Assembly (NCBI RefSeq): GCF_047495875.1
Contig: NC_092471.1
Coordinates: forward strand, 8,453,001 to 8,517,000
Origin: Pithys albifrons albifrons
Taxonomy: Eukaryota > Chordata > Aves > Passeriformes > Thamnophilidae
Direction: 5' to 3'
Length of the DNA: 64,000 nucleotides
The position numbers and the translations under genes are program-made. The notes below the pieces were generated by a model, which saw only the letters and a list, made by a program, of their open reading frames with translations, did not search any database and was not told the origin of the DNA. Below are positions 25,501-39,382 of the stretch, one piece after another (the stretch's first letter is position 1; every line of letters begins with the position of its first letter).

Positions 25501-28500
25501 GGAGAAAGGAGAAAGAATGGATTTTGCTCTTGCATATCTGTGTTTAGGAAGAGGGTCTGGTTTCTTTATAACTCCTCCTTAAAACCTTTATAAATGTACA
25601 GATACAGATACATAGAACAAAGCAAAAAGTGCCCTTTTACTTGTTTTCTACATAAGCAGGATTAGGGCTCAGCTTCCTCTTTCAGCTGAAAGAGTCAGAA
25701 AACCCAATGCCATGCTACAGCCTCTTAAGGGAAAAGGCTGGAATCATATCCAAGGCTTTAATATTTATCAGATGATGGTTTCTTTCTTTTGTTTGTTTCA
25801 GAGAATAGGACATAAATAAAAGAAGGGGCACATTTCTCTTAAAATCCAAGGGACAAGATGTTGAATTTTACATTTCTATAGCAACATATGTATTAGTAAT
25901 ATGCACACAAGGAGTAGCAATACAACTATAGCAATCTAATATTAGAGATCAAAAATAAAGCAAAGCAGGGAATTCAAGCATGTAATTTGTTCATTGTTCA
26001 TTTATCAGCCTCAACAGGACAATTTTTGTATCTGAGCCCTGGACTCAGGGGAGTTGCATCATGCAGGCATGGAGGCTTTCTTTGAAAAGAGCTGTTTACA
26101 TTAAAAAATAAACAATAACAACAGCAACATTCTTCTCACTGATCACAGTTGAAGAAAAGCAGTTTTATTCCCAGCAAAAGAAATTTGTTAAGAGAATTAG
26201 TGGCTGTCTAAGGCACCAAGCTGTGTGTGATAATGAGATGGGTTATAAATAGTGTCATTAATTCACATGTCCTTCTAACACATGCCACTCCAGTTAATGT
26301 ACAAATCCCAAATCCCTCAATGCAAAATACACTGACCTCCTCATTAAAGCATCTAATGGCACAAAGCCTTGTTTGCACGTAGCTGCTGCCTACTGCTCCA
26401 GATCAGGAATAATTTCAGGGCAGCATTTCTGCTCCTGAGCTGAGAGAAAGTATTTCTGTCACCAGAAAATAAGACTGTCCTCACATCTCATCATCCCTTT
26501 TCCAGGTGCTGGGGAATTTTATGGGGCAGCACACCTCCCTGTGCCTTGCAAGGAGAGGCTGCCCTAACGCCAGTGCTGGGTTGCTTCTCCATCTTCCAAA
26601 ACCTCTGCATGTCTTGTAGCATCCTTTGAAATCTTGCTGCTGGACCCCTAAAGCTAAATGCACCTTCTTCTATCCTCTGCTTATGCTACTAGAAGCAACT
26701 TTTCTGCCTAGAAAGACTCATTGCTGATGGGAGCTGGCACTTGTCTCTATAAAAGACTCATCCAACTGAACAGGGGGAGATCCTGCAGACTGCCCCCCCT
26801 CCTCTGCAGGCAGCCCCTGAGGTTTTTCTCCTGTTGGAAAAGAAACACTCTTTACCAGAGGCAGAGATGAGGTGCTTGCTGTTCCTGGGGTGATTACAGA
26901 AAGAACCCAACACAGTATGCACAACTGCTAGTGAACAGCCTTATACCAGAAGGAAAGGCAGAACAGACCATTTTATTTTTTCGATTTTATTCACCATTTC
27001 TTTTAATAGGCCTCTGAAGAAATGAACATTCTTCTGGAAAGTGCCTGTGGAGAGCAGTTATCCTCAAAATGGTTTGTAGGTTCCAGTGAATGCATTCTGC
27101 TTTGCCTCTCAGGGCACTCTGGGATGTGAAAGCCACAGCCCTGTACAACAGGGACAGCAGCTGAAGGAAAACACTGTGGAAACCCACAAACTGCACTTAT
27201 TCTCTCTGTCAGCATCACATGCAACCTGAGTAATATCTATCCTGTTTCCATTTTAAGAGAGAGGGTGTTTTCAACAGATGGGCAAACTACCTCTCTGCTG
27301 TATCATGGCTTTTGTTGGTGAGAGTTTCCATGGTGTTCATGTTCTTTCTCAGTATTAGAGTTAGCACCATTTCATTATCTCCAATGAGGCTGTTTAAGTT
27401 GCCCGTCTTGTTGATAAATTAGGCCCTGGTAATTATGGGTTTTCCAAATAATCTAATAAGGATGCTTCTGCTTTGATGAGTGGAGGGCAACTGTAAAAGC
27501 AACATTTATAAGATATTTATATAAACTGGGATCAGCAGGAATGACTTGCCTGGATGGTGGTGATTCCCTCTGCCCTGTACAGCCAGAGCCACTGAGCCAG
27601 TTCTCATTTCATTAAAGTGTTTGGGGGAGTTTTGGTTAAAGCTCTCCTGACCCTACCCCAGCTGATCTGACTGCACTGCAGCTGCACTGGGCATAACACA
27701 TCCCATGGCACAGGTTGCCTTGTGGGATGGGGTTGGTACATTCCCACTGGTCAGTTATGTGTCATGGAACTACACTTTGGGTTTGGTTGGTTGGTTTTCT
27801 TCTCAGAGACTTTTCTGTTTTGGCTGTTGCAAGGATGAATCCACACTGTGGGAAAGCACAGAGCTGTGTCAGAGTGGCTGTGCTGCTCAGCCCCCTCTAA
27901 TGTAAAACACTCAGAAAAGCTAGAGCTAAGGTGGAGCAGGAGACTTGTACTGTGTGTCCCTCTCTTGTGCTGGCTGTGCTGTGCCATGATCCAGCTGCTG
28001 GAAAACCCCTTTCCAAATGAACTCTAATGAGCCTGGCTCTTGCTACTTAAAATGCATGCATATGGATTGGAGTAATACAATGGTAAATAGTAAGATGGAT
28101 GAGCACTGTCTCGGCCTCATCTGTGTTTTGGGGAGATTTCATTCCCCAAGGCATCTTCCTGGAGGTTAAGTCATGGAGGCAGAACAACCTGAGAGATCTC
28201 CAGGGGATTGAGGTTGCTGCTTTCTTTCCAATTACTTTCTGTAGACTGTTCCTGGGATTGATGCTTTGGAGTGAAAATGCAGCAATATGTAATCCTGCAG
28301 TCCTCAGGTCTCTGAAACACACCTGCATTTGCTTGTGCAGAGACAGAAGGATCAAACCTGTGTTGGAAAATCTCCCTGCCCAGGGTTCGTGGGAGGTAAT
28401 TCTGCTCTGAGTGTGCTTGCCAAGCCCAAATGCACTGAAATCATATTGACTTACAAATCATGAGATGCAGAAAGTAATATAACTGGTGTTAATTTTTTTT

Positions 28501-29984
28501 TCCTTTTAGGATGTAAGTCTTCAAAATGCACATATTTGGGCTTTATTCTGAGCGTTTCAGTGAAGCAAAGAAGATGCTGAGAATCTCCCTGTGATCACCT
28601 GCCTCTGGGATCTGCAACTCCACAGATGGTACCAGCTATCAGAAAAGCTTTCAAAATCACAGGGGTTCAGAGCTGTCTTATCTGTCTGCAGCAGGTAACA
28701 TGCTCACTGTGGTATCAGGGAAGTGTTACTGGTGGTGTACAAGAATATTCTGTATAATGCCCAGTGGACACATTTAAAAAAAGGAGCCATGGCAAAAATG
28801 TGGAGAACAGGGATTCAAGTGACCTCCAGGAAGGACTAGGCAGGACTCAGGGTGAACAGAGTGAAGAGGGAACTGGACTGTGATTTTGGGTGAGGAGCTA
28901 AAGAACAGCCCAAGTTGTTCCTCCAAAACCAGCCAAAAGTTGCAAATAGCCAACATCTATGAAACCTCTACAGATATCTCATTATGTGACATTATTCCTT
29001 TCATAATCTATGCAAACACACTCTGGTTCTGCAATACAATGCTGCTGGTTGGCCAGCACTGGCTTCACTGTCTGTGCTGGGGTTCTTGTTTGGTTTCTGC
29101 AACTTTGGGGTGAAGATGGGTCTGTATGTCAGGCTGGAGACTAATGCCAGAACTGCTGATTCAGTTTCTGGTCTGACATCAGCAGTTCCTCCACGGATTA
29201 AGTAAGACACCTGGCTTTTTATCCTGAGGATAGTGAACTTTACCTTCATGACAGCTGCAGGCCTGCCTTCATTCACCTTCTGCGATTGCTCCAAGAGCTT
29301 CCAGTCCTGGAAGTGGCATAAAACATATATAGCTTTTTGTGGCAGAAGTTAAAAGTGGCTCTTTTATATTGGTAGATGTCACACACTGACTGGCTTATAA
29401 ATATAACTTTAATGCCTAAAAAATGTGATAATCACCTTTATACTTGCCTAATTACATCGTTTTAAAGTGAATTACTGATATCGTATATTACTTTCTTCCC
29501 TTACAGTGAATGGTCTCTCCCTGCTGTATTTTATTACTTATTGTAAATTCATTCAAGCAGTATATTTTGCTTTCAGTAAGGTACCTTCAGTTACTTTTTC
29601 TGTCCAGGATAAATTGAGATAAATTTTGCCTGTGCCTGGGTTTTGCTCATGGCATCCATCTTTGCCCATGAAAAGTTACAGCTGGAGTTGAACAGGACTT
29701 GAGAAATGATAATATCATAGTGCAGAAAGTTACAGCTCACCAGTCTGCAGTCAAACTCTGAACAGAGGCTGCATTGAAGCAGCCAGGAGTTTAATAGGAA
29801 GTGAGATACATAAAGGAATGTGATGTATTCTCTAATGTTTATTCTGATAAAGTAATAAGAACATTACAAGAAAATGACACTAGTTATTTACTGTGCCATT
29901 GCAAGATTATACAGTAGCATATCACCCCAGGCACCATGGCTTGTCACTAGTTTCCATTTTAGCCCTTGGAGGTCTAAAGATTTA
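22576..29984. other. Gene-free stretch
   Basis: No gene, LINE or LTR sequence was recognised. Short open frames on both strands lack splice context and CpG enrichment and look random. Confidence 0.5.
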
Positions 29985-30022
29985 TTGCTAGAGTTATAGA
30001 AATGTTGCTAGAGTTATAGAAT
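29985..30022. repeat. Two-copy 20-base tandem duplication
   Basis: The motif TTGCTAGAGTTATAGAA occurs at 29985 and again at 30005, a period of 20 bases with no mismatch in the shared 17 bases. Perfect identity suggests a recent local duplication. Confidence 0.9.
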
Positions 30023-33000
30023 TTTTTCGTGCGTGGGGGAGGGAAGACTTCAAATAAAAGATATCTCCATCCTGTTGTTGACAATTCTATGTTCCCAAGG
30101 CTTAGCAGATCTCATAGCTATGACCACTGTGTTGTCAAAATGTAATAAAAGCCTTGAGGCTGGCACAGATCACCTTCCTGCAGAAGTTGCAGAGCCCCTG
30201 TGAAAACCACTTGATTGAAGGCTCAGTTTCACAGCTCTTACAGTGGGAATAAGATGTGACCTGGAGGTCAGTCAAGCTTTGCAGTGGCTCTCTGGAGACT
30301 TGCTTGTGGTAATGAAGTCTCCTTGTTTCCATGCTTTTTGGGAAATCCTACCAGGTGCCCCAAGATGCAACAAGATGCAATACTTTTATGGGTCCATCTA
30401 GACCTTGGTTTGGGCTCCCAGCTCTAGAAACCCCAAGAGCTGGTCCATAGCATGGTCCAGTAGCTGTGTTGGAATGGATGTTGGCAGATACCTCATCACA
30501 CAATGCCTGCTGTGGTAAGTCAGAGAAGTAGCTCAAACATAGAGTCCGTATAGATGGAAAAATAGTAAATATTTGGGTCTCCCAGGTTATGGGTCTGCCT
30601 GTAGCCCTGGGATGGGTCATCAGCACTGAATGGCCCAAACACTTTTCCTGAAGCAATGGAACCATGAAAAGCAAAACTGTTCTCTTCTGCTCCCCTCCAA
30701 AGTGTCATCATTCACTCCTCACTAACATCAAGTGTTTTATTTAAAAGGGTTTAAATATGCAAAGTTCATTTTGGATTTGTATTATTAGAATTTTTAAGTG
30801 GACAAGGGTGCAATTTTCTCATTACAAGGGAGAAATGTCACATTTTAGCTCAATGAGTTTTCAGTGCCACGTTACAAAACACAGGTAATGAAATATGCAG
30901 ACTTTTAATGACAGTGAAAGAAAGCCTGGCAGAGCTCGGCTTGTTCTCATGTTCTCAGAGACACAAACCTCTCTTGTCAAATTCACATGGCAAGGGAAGG
31001 GAAACCTTTCTGGGAGCTTTGGCTGATTCTTGTGACAGAGTGGTTTAAAACATATCTTTGGGGATACTTCTGGGCATTGCTGGAAATCCCATCAAACCTG
31101 ACTATTTGAAGCCAAGCAGTGTGTTGAAACCTCCTGTGATTCCAGTTCCCCCTGTGAGGGCTAACAAAATGTTTTGCTCTCCAAATTTCCCTTATTTTCT
31201 TATGATACTGATGAAAGGGCAGTGTGTATGCTAGAGGGGACCAGAGAACTTGTGGAAGGAGAAGCCTGGACTCGGCTGAGCTGTCTGCATTGGCTCACCA
31301 TGGTAAAACCTCTGAAGTTTATTCTGTCTACACAGGCTGCTGAGTGGAGAGGAGCAGTTCCTCCAGAGATTTTAGCTTTCTGTAAGTAAAATCAAATGGT
31401 TTTTAAATCAGAGTTGAAAGCCAGTTGGGATGGATTTTGTTTAACTTCCCTATTTGAATAGCTCATGCTGTTTGAATACTTGTCTTTTTATTAGCTCACC
31501 CATGTTGGTGATACGTATGTCTATATCTTGTATCTTTGAAAAGAATAAGAAGCTGCCATGTAGGGATACAAACAGGTATTAGTCCATGTCTGATGTAGTG
31601 AGAGTTGGTGTTATGGCCTTCTAGCCCAAGCAGGGCATGAAAGTCTCAGTGCATCAGGTGCTACTGGAGCATTTTTGCGTTCATGTTGGCCATTCTCACT
31701 GTGGTTGGTGTCTTTCAGGCTGTCAAGAACACTGGGCTCACCACTGCACTGTTGTTACCTTGCAATAACCTTGGACACACTGTAATAGCTGTGAAGGGCA
31801 AGGTCACCTCTGACACTTGCAAAGCCAATTAGGACTTATAGAGCACTAAACTCAGTTTTCTTCAAGCCATTTCATTTTATTGATCAGACATGTTTTTATT
31901 TCCAGATTACTCACTCTTGGGAACCATCCAGGTTTCATAGTGTGAAGGACTGTGTAAAATGTAATGATTCAGCACTCCCAGTGTGGCTGTCTGTGGATTT
32001 TAACCTTTAAGCCACATTTAGGATGCAAGACAGGACTTGAAGAGCACCATCATATATCTGATGCTCTTCTGAAAGAGTTCTCCAATTTGCATTTCCCTCT
32101 TGTCCTCTTTAAAATCAAAACACATCCTTCAGCTTTTTATTGGTTAAATCCTAGGGGTTTTCTGGAAGGGAGATTCCCAGCATGTAAGAGAGTTCACCAA
32201 TTCAGACTCTGTGTGGACTGATACTCAATTGATTCTTTTTCCAAAAATTTTTGTCCAATTTGATAAGTTTTTCCCATGGCTAATGGGTCTTGGATCTGAT
32301 AGGTGGCACTTCCGGTGAGAAGCTGGAGCTTATCCTTATCTCAGAAAGTGCTGCACAGCTAAATACTATCATTGCTTCTTTATCAGGCTTGTGAGTGCTG
32401 GCTCCAGGCACACACAGGCATTTCTTGGAGACTCTAGCACCAGCAAAACAACTTTACTGGCAATCTAATGCCTTTTTGCATAGGAAAGATACCGTATTTT
32501 TGCCTCAACTGAATTAAAGACTTAAAATCCCATGAAAGAAAATGCAGTGATTCTAGATCAAGAGAGAGAAATATACAATAAACATTTTAGTATTTTAAGC
32601 AATAAAAAGAGCCTTATGTCTTATAAATATAGGCACTTAACTTACCACGTGTATGCATGGTAAGTACATGCACATAGTCCTCTGGTGTCCAGAAACTGCT
32701 TGAAGGGCACAGAGCTGAGCAGATCTGCAGCTGCTGAAACTGCACTTGTAGGTGTTTCTTCCATTTGGGGAGATACCTTGGTCTAAGAGTGACTCTGGGA
32801 AGAGCCGTTGCCCTGAGCCAGGGTGCACTGGGAGATACAGGGCAGGGAAACCTGTGCTGGTTCTCTGTGAGTCTGGCTTATGTTTAAAACCATCAGCAGC
32901 CTATTCTTGTTACCCTAAGTAACATGGAAATCCCACTTACACTGTTGATGACACATAGGCTGCCAGGATATAGGAAGCAGAAACAAAGATACGTGACTGT

Positions 33001-35009
33001 GGAGTGACAGTTGGAGCATCTTTGTGTGAGGGATCTACAGAAATATCTGCAGAGCTGAGATGGTTGAGCTCTCTGCAGTTATTATCCTAACCAAGCCAAC
33101 TGTGCCTTCGGGGCCAAGTAGTCCAATAGTCCCATGAAATTCAGCTGATGGAAATCCATGCTGTCACACTTCATTAGAGGATGGCCAGGGACAAGGATGA
33201 GGAGAAAAAGTTAGGCTGGTTGCAAACGCCTCATTTCCTTCAGAAATCAGACTAAAAGTTTTCCCAGCACATAGGCTGGCTGTGAGCAGCTCTGAGTATA
33301 TGTGGGAAGAGAATGATGGCCTGCTGAGCTAAACAAAAGCAGAATGCTCTGAGCGCTGCTGAGATGTAGAACCTTTCCAGAGCAGCAGCCCGGCCTCAAT
33401 TTTGTGAACTTCCATATTTGGTTGTTGTTTTGGTTTTTTTTTTTTAATTCCTCATCATCATCTCCTCCTTTGAGGTTGTTATGGCTGTGGCTGCTTAGGT
33501 CCCTTTATCCAGCCCATGGAAGTTCATCCCAGGGAAGCACTAAATGAAGAAGCTGCACAAAGATATCCAGGTGCTGCTGGCCCTGGGCTGCCAGAGGCCA
33601 TCTGCAGGACACAGTCCACCTCTCCTTTGGAAAATACACCACCAGTGCCTTGAGTCTGGTGTGATGTTCTGCTTATGGACATCACAGAAAGACAGGAACT
33701 GGACTTTTAATTAAGTGGCAAGCTGTGAGTGATCACACTTGCAAACATTATTCCCCTGACCTTGTCTACAAGCCAAGAAGGAACTGATTCAAACAGATTT
33801 TCCCCTTTGCTTGCCTGAGGCTCCCATTCCTTCCTTGAAACACTTCTTCTAATTTCTTTTGAGAAACAATACCTCCAAATAAGGTAGCAGAGAATATATA
33901 ATGAAATATGAGAAGAATTCTGTGGAATCCATCATAATCTCATGTTCCCAGTTCACCTCCTTGCCTCAGATTTCCTTTGTTCCCTGTCCATCCTCCCACC
34001 AGCCTCCCTGTTGTTCTTTTTCCTTTTGACTGCCCACTTTCACATTAATTTTGGCTTTCCTTCAGTCTTTTACTGCAGTATCTATTTCTTGAATTTACTG
34101 TAATTTGACATGTTGTTTAATGAGTCACTGCTATAGATAGAGTTTGAAGTAAATCAAATCACACAAACTAGTTCTTACAGCTCCTTCAAACTAATTTGAA
34201 TTCATGCCCTTTTTTCTTCTGATAAACCTTTGTGGATTCTTTCTTCCACACACTCCCCCCAAATGGTGGTAAAGTAAATAGATGTATTTTTTGCACGTGG
34301 TGATGACTATATGCTGGGGATCAAGGAGTCCCTCAACTTCTTTCCTTTTCCCTCTGCACAGGTTATAAGCTAACACACCACAGAAAACCTGAATCACACC
34401 TCCTTCCTCAGAACCCTTCTCTAATCCTTTTATCTTCCAGCTAATTTAACTTTATGATCCAGAGTGAGGAAATTCCATGGCAGCAAAGTGAGTGTGCTTC
34501 TCCCTTTGCATCTTTCCTAAAGAAATGCAGCATAGTAGCAGCACTGAATCCCCAGCACTTTTCTGGCCAAAATTACTTTCTTCCACCTTTTTTCCATCAT
34601 GCTTTATTGAACTTCTTTTCTCTAATACAGTGGAAATAATGCTTGCGCTTAGAGGAACCCGTGCTCTCCAAGTGACACCTAAATTTTCCATACAGCTCCA
34701 CTTTGGTTTGGTGTTTAATCATCTTCAGAAATTGTTCCTAAACTTGTATATGCTACTAAGAACTTTAGTCTTAAAATAACGTTGTGCTGTGGTGGTGTGA
34801 GATGATTAGATTGGCAAGGATTTCTGTTGTGGTGTCATCATAATTTTCATTAGTACAGTGAATTATGACAGCTTGTTCTCTGCTCAAATTGATATGATTA
34901 CTACTCTGAAACCCTGGCACATTTCACTAACACCTGACATCTGGAAGAGAAAGGTGGGAGGCAAAGCAAGCTCGCAAAGTTGCTGCATGGTATACTCTGA
35001 TACTCTCTT
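30023..35009. other. Mostly featureless stretch with one weak exon candidate
   Basis: No gene is supported. The only item of note is 31336-31381, a 46-base stretch that follows a good acceptor (TTATTCTGTCTACACAG) and precedes TCT/GTAAGTA. It is described under findings. A T run lies near 33437. No LTR or CR1 sequence was recognised before 35010. Confidence 0.5.
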
Positions 35010-35076
35010 AGAATCATAGAATCATAGAATCGATTGGCTTGGAGAAGATCTCAGAGATCACCGAGTCCAACCCTTC
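35010..35076 (-). mobile_element. CR1 LINE 3'-end fragment, reverse orientation
   Basis: On the plus strand, two and a half copies of the terminal octamer complement (AGAATCATAGAATCATAG) are followed by the CR1 tail complement (GATTGGCTTGGAGAAGATCT ... GAGATCACCGAGTCCAACCC). This places a minus-strand CR1 3' end with its characteristic 8-base terminal repeat. The preserved CpGs (ATCGATT, ACCGAG) and octamers suggest it is younger than the other two CR1 pieces. It is severely 5'-truncated. Confidence 0.9.
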
Positions 35077-38000
35077 ATTTGTTCCAGCAGCTGCTGCAGC
35101 CAAGGGTAATGGTCTGTGTTGGTCAGCAGAGCTAATGAAATTCTTGAGATGATAAAACAAATTACTCTTGTGATTAGTGATGGAAAATACCATCAAACAA
35201 TGTGTTTGCTGAATAGGCAGCAACAGCAAATAGCACATTCCTATTTAGATTAAGGTAACATGTCAGACATGGGTGGATGAATTGGGGAACTATTTTAAAA
35301 AGAAGAGAAAGCATGCATGAAGTGTACAATTGTACATCAAATTGAAGGCCCATATCAGAACAGAAATGATTGTTATAGCTTGTTAAATAGAAGATTGTTC
35401 TACCAGCAAAACTGTAAAGGAATGTATTTCTGTCTCATCTAACAAAGGATAAATGCCAGCCCTTGCATGATGGCAGTCCCCAGCATGCTGGTACTGCACA
35501 TGTGACATTGCTTCTGCCCAAGCTGCACAGACCAGGGTCTAGCACAACATACCTCAGCCTTGAGCCCAGCTGAAAGGAGGGCCACAGATTTACATGCTCT
35601 TCTCTTGTGTGGGTACAGTTCAGGCAGGTGCTGTGACCTGAATGGGAACAGCCGCCACCTCATCCCTGTTCTCCCTTTAGTGGAGGCCAGTGACTCTGTC
35701 AGATCAGTTTTCACACTGCAGTTGGCTGCAAGAGCCCCTTGGTGTGGGATGGTACAAGGGCTGCCCAGTAAGGCCAGGTACACCTACACTGGTTTGGCCA
35801 CAGCCCTGCCTGTGACCCTTGATAGTGCATCTGATGCTGCTGATAGAAAATGATGCTGTCAACTTGCCTTGCTCCATACCTGACATTTAACAACAGCAGC
35901 AAAAGGAGCCACCGAGAACAGGGCAAGTTCACAGTGGAAGTGAATTTTCTTTGTATTACCAGAGAAATTCCTTTTCTGCAGCATTAAGCCCCTCACCAGC
36001 AGCCCAAAATGCAGACCATTAGGAATGTTTTTAAGTGCAGACATATATATTCCAGCAGTCACCACTGGTGATGATTCTTTGCACAGTGATCTTGTTCCCT
36101 GTGGAGTCAGCAAGTCCCACACACTGCCAGTGCTGTGAGTGTCCGACAGGGAAATCTGATTTGTACTTCTACCATTAAGCTTCTATTTCCAGCCCTGAAA
36201 ATTATGCTGGGTGACACTAGGCAGCCTGGCTCCGTAGAACAGTGTAGACAAGACTGTCAGATTGCTGCCTTGGCAGAATAATCTGCTCTGACATTGAGGA
36301 AACCATTGTACAGGTAAAACCAAGCCCTGACCTAGCCAGAGACATGCACGAGGGCATAACACCAGCACTGCCACCCTAAGAGCCCTGGATGTGCCACGTG
36401 TGACACGACTGCTGAGGGCTCACCTGGCACCAGGAGTCTCCAGGCAAAGCTGAAGTGCCTTCACAGACACTTGTGCATGAGTTGCAACTATATGAAGCAA
36501 ATCCCCCTAACCCTGGTGGTGGAGTGTCCCCTGCAAAAGGGAGCTGAGGCTGCTCATAGCAACCATACCTGTGTCAGGCTGAGGTGCAGACAAGGGAGGC
36601 TGCAAAGGGCCTTGGCACTACAGCCAGCTCGTAGCAAAAAAACCACACAGTCTTTCAAAACTCTATGTTCAGCTTTTCTTACAACAGGGTGAGGACTTGT
36701 GGCTACCATTATCAGAGATATTTTCTGTACAGCTGCATATTAAACATTTAAGAAAGAAACCAAAGCCCATTAATCGCTAGCATATTTCTTACTACTGTGC
36801 TGGCCAAGGATTACTTCAATACTTATTTTAATGGATTGCTTGGCTATGAACGATTTTAAGGTTAAAGGTCTTGCAAAACTCTTTTTATAAGCTTTCTGAA
36901 ATCTAATCCATCACTAATTTCCATATGTCTTGCACAGCACTAGGCTAATGTAATGCATCACCACATAAATCCCTCTCTGATAAAATTATCCCAGGTATTA
37001 CAAAAATTCAAAGCATTGTTCTTAGCTATGTGAGCCCTTTTCAGATGTCTCACTAGCTGAGACATAAGCCTAGTGTGTTCAAGATTTTTTTCCTTCATGA
37101 CAGCTGGAATAGGAAGTTTAAGATGACACCTGGCAGCTTAGATTTTCCACATCAGCAAATGTCACAGACAGAACTGGCTTTTTTAATGACAGCTCTTAAT
37201 AGAGAACAACTAACTTCCTACTCTTGTGTCCTCAGACTCAATTTTTGGCCCCAGTTCACGTGTTTTTCATTCCACAAGCCAATCCACTTCCTCTAATGCC
37301 ATGTAGAACACTGATGCGACTCCTTTGCTCTTTCATCATTGATTTCCTCAAATAATTTTGGTATTCTCTACCAAGAGACATCTTTACCCAGGATGTATAA
37401 CCACTAGTCTAAGCATCAACAGTGTTCTGCTTCTGATAGTTGTCTTGTTGGTTGTCCAGCCATGAACTCCCACAGAGGAGACAAGGAACATTACGCATCT
37501 AATTCTGGTACACACAAGTCTGCTCAGCTAAGACCAGACAGTATTTGCCTTGTCTACCCTCAAGTTATTAAGAAATTTCCTATAAATGGTGGGAGGAGAT
37601 GAACACGAGAAGCCAAGCCAGGCTTATCACAGTATATCTTACGGGCAAATTTATGTCCAGGGTCTAAGAGAAGCAGACAAAAATCTGACTTTTCCAAAGA
37701 GGATAAGGAAAGCTTGAAAATACAAGCCTGTTCGCACCTCACAAAGCCAATGCAACACCTGAAATAGTATAAGAGAGGAGATAAACTGGAAAGGAAGCAT
37801 TGTTAGTATATTGGCAAAAACATGGTGATAGGAAGTCTCACATGTAGAGTCATATACAGTGGTTGTGGCAAGAGAAATCATATATCAAAGCCTGCAGACA
37901 AGTAAAGACAAGAAAAAATAGACACCACATCAAGTGAGCAGTGATTCAGACAAGGCAACTGTGCAAGTTTCTGACATTATGTCAGCAACAACAAAAATAA

Positions 38001-38147
38001 ATTGTGTACATTTAGCTGTCCTCAGATGCAAGACCTTCTCCAAGAAGTCCGCTGGGAAACAGCACACCGAGGAGGAGCTGGGAAAGGCTCCAGCAGGGAG
38101 ATGAATAACTATCCAGGAGTAAGTTTGTTTGATACTCTGTAATGCAG
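35077..38147. other. Gene-free stretch
   Basis: Unique sequence. No repeat family or supported exon was recognised. Open frames on the two strands around 35439-35932 overlap each other and show no distinguishing codon pattern. Confidence 0.5.
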
Positions 38148-38305
38148 CTGTATCACATCTGTGCTGTGCCAAAGCCGATTGCCAAGCCAAGGTGAGCCAG
38201 CGTTCAGAACTAATAGCGGCTGCTGAAAGCAAAGGCAGACACGAATTTACAGAAAAACCAAAGGTCTCTGACACCATCTCTGAAGAGATTTGTTGTTTTA
38301 ACTGA
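38148..38305 (+). other. Candidate terminal exon, product unknown
   Basis: A pyrimidine-leaning acceptor (GATACTCTGTAATGCAG) ends at 38147. From GTA at 38150 the frame is open for 51 codons to TGA at 38303-38305. The translation is hydrophilic and charge-balanced, with an alanine-rich SELIAAAESKG segment and a tail ending in EEICCFN. Four CpGs fall in the first two thirds. The minus strand is also open across 37930-38277 (115 codons), so the coding strand is uncertain. An internal AAG/GTGAGC at 38190 would be an alternative donor. I do not recognise a family. Confidence 0.22.
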
Positions 38306-39176
38306 ATATACCTGACACCTTAAAGTCCTTGAATACTACCAGCAGTACCCTTGCAATGAACATGAAAGGAATACAAAATTCACCTTTGGCTAGGAAAGCA
38401 TCACCTCTCCAAGGCTGCTCAGGGATAAAGTATTTCAGGTATTTCTGAAATTAGGAGATGCTCAGGGGGCTGGACTTTTGCCCTCACCAGCAGCAGAGGT
38501 GGCTACTTTCTGAAAACAAGTTTTGTCAGGGCTTGCAATGGAGAGGACTCACCCCACTGGGTTATTTAATGCAAGTCACATGAGAGTTCTTAAAATTGCA
38601 AGCTGCCAGCCAGGTTTCTGAAGCCAATATGTTTCTAATAAGTGCTTGTTTTATTTACAGGTTACCATTAAAGTGAAGATTTGGATCACATTATTAAAAT
38701 AATGTTGCTGAGAATGATGTGACCAGAATATCTATTCATGCCTCATGGTCATAAATGATTTATGCCAAGCCCACCTCCATCCTTCCCCTGTACTACCTCA
38801 TATGTGCTGACATTTCTTCGTGAATATTTAAGGTGATGTCTACTCTCATCACTTGTTCAAAATCAAACACGAGCACACTGCAGCACGCAATGGGCAGCAG
38901 CTATTCAGCACACAGCACACCGACAGGCAGTGACTGAACACACCTTTGTAAAAAGGTAATACTTAAAATGCTGCTTAGGGGTGTGGGGTTGTATAACTTT
39001 CACCAAAAGCCTTTAAAACTTTACCTGAAAAGTGATATTGGAGTCCTGTTACAGCCTTTTCTTATTTTGGTGCAGGAATTTTTGATGGGGTAGGAGTTAA
39101 GTGGGGGTGATGGCATCAAATGTGAAGAGCACCTGATTGTCTCAGACTCCAGTGGGAGATTTGCCATCCCAGCGCA

Positions 39177-39382
39177 ATGGCTGAGCCTTTCAGAAATCTT
39201 CCCTCAGTCCCAGAGTCCTCTTGGGAGTTTGTTTTTCCTAGGAGGTCTGCTGGTGCGTGGGCAAGTACGTGCATTAGCCAACTAAGTGACAGCAGAGCTC
39301 ACTCCTCCACAAATGTGCTGACCTTGCATGACAGCATTGGTAGCAAAAGACATTTCAAGATACTCCTGAACAGGGACACCAG
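39177..39382 (+). other. Possible first coding exon, unknown product
   Basis: An ATG with G at -3 and G at +4 opens a 69-codon frame. The frame meets TAA only inside a plausible donor, CCAG/GTAACT, whose G is 39383. It would therefore make a tidy first coding exon. No CpG island or clear promoter lies upstream, and the protein segment is not recognised. Chance is a real alternative. Confidence 0.12.
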
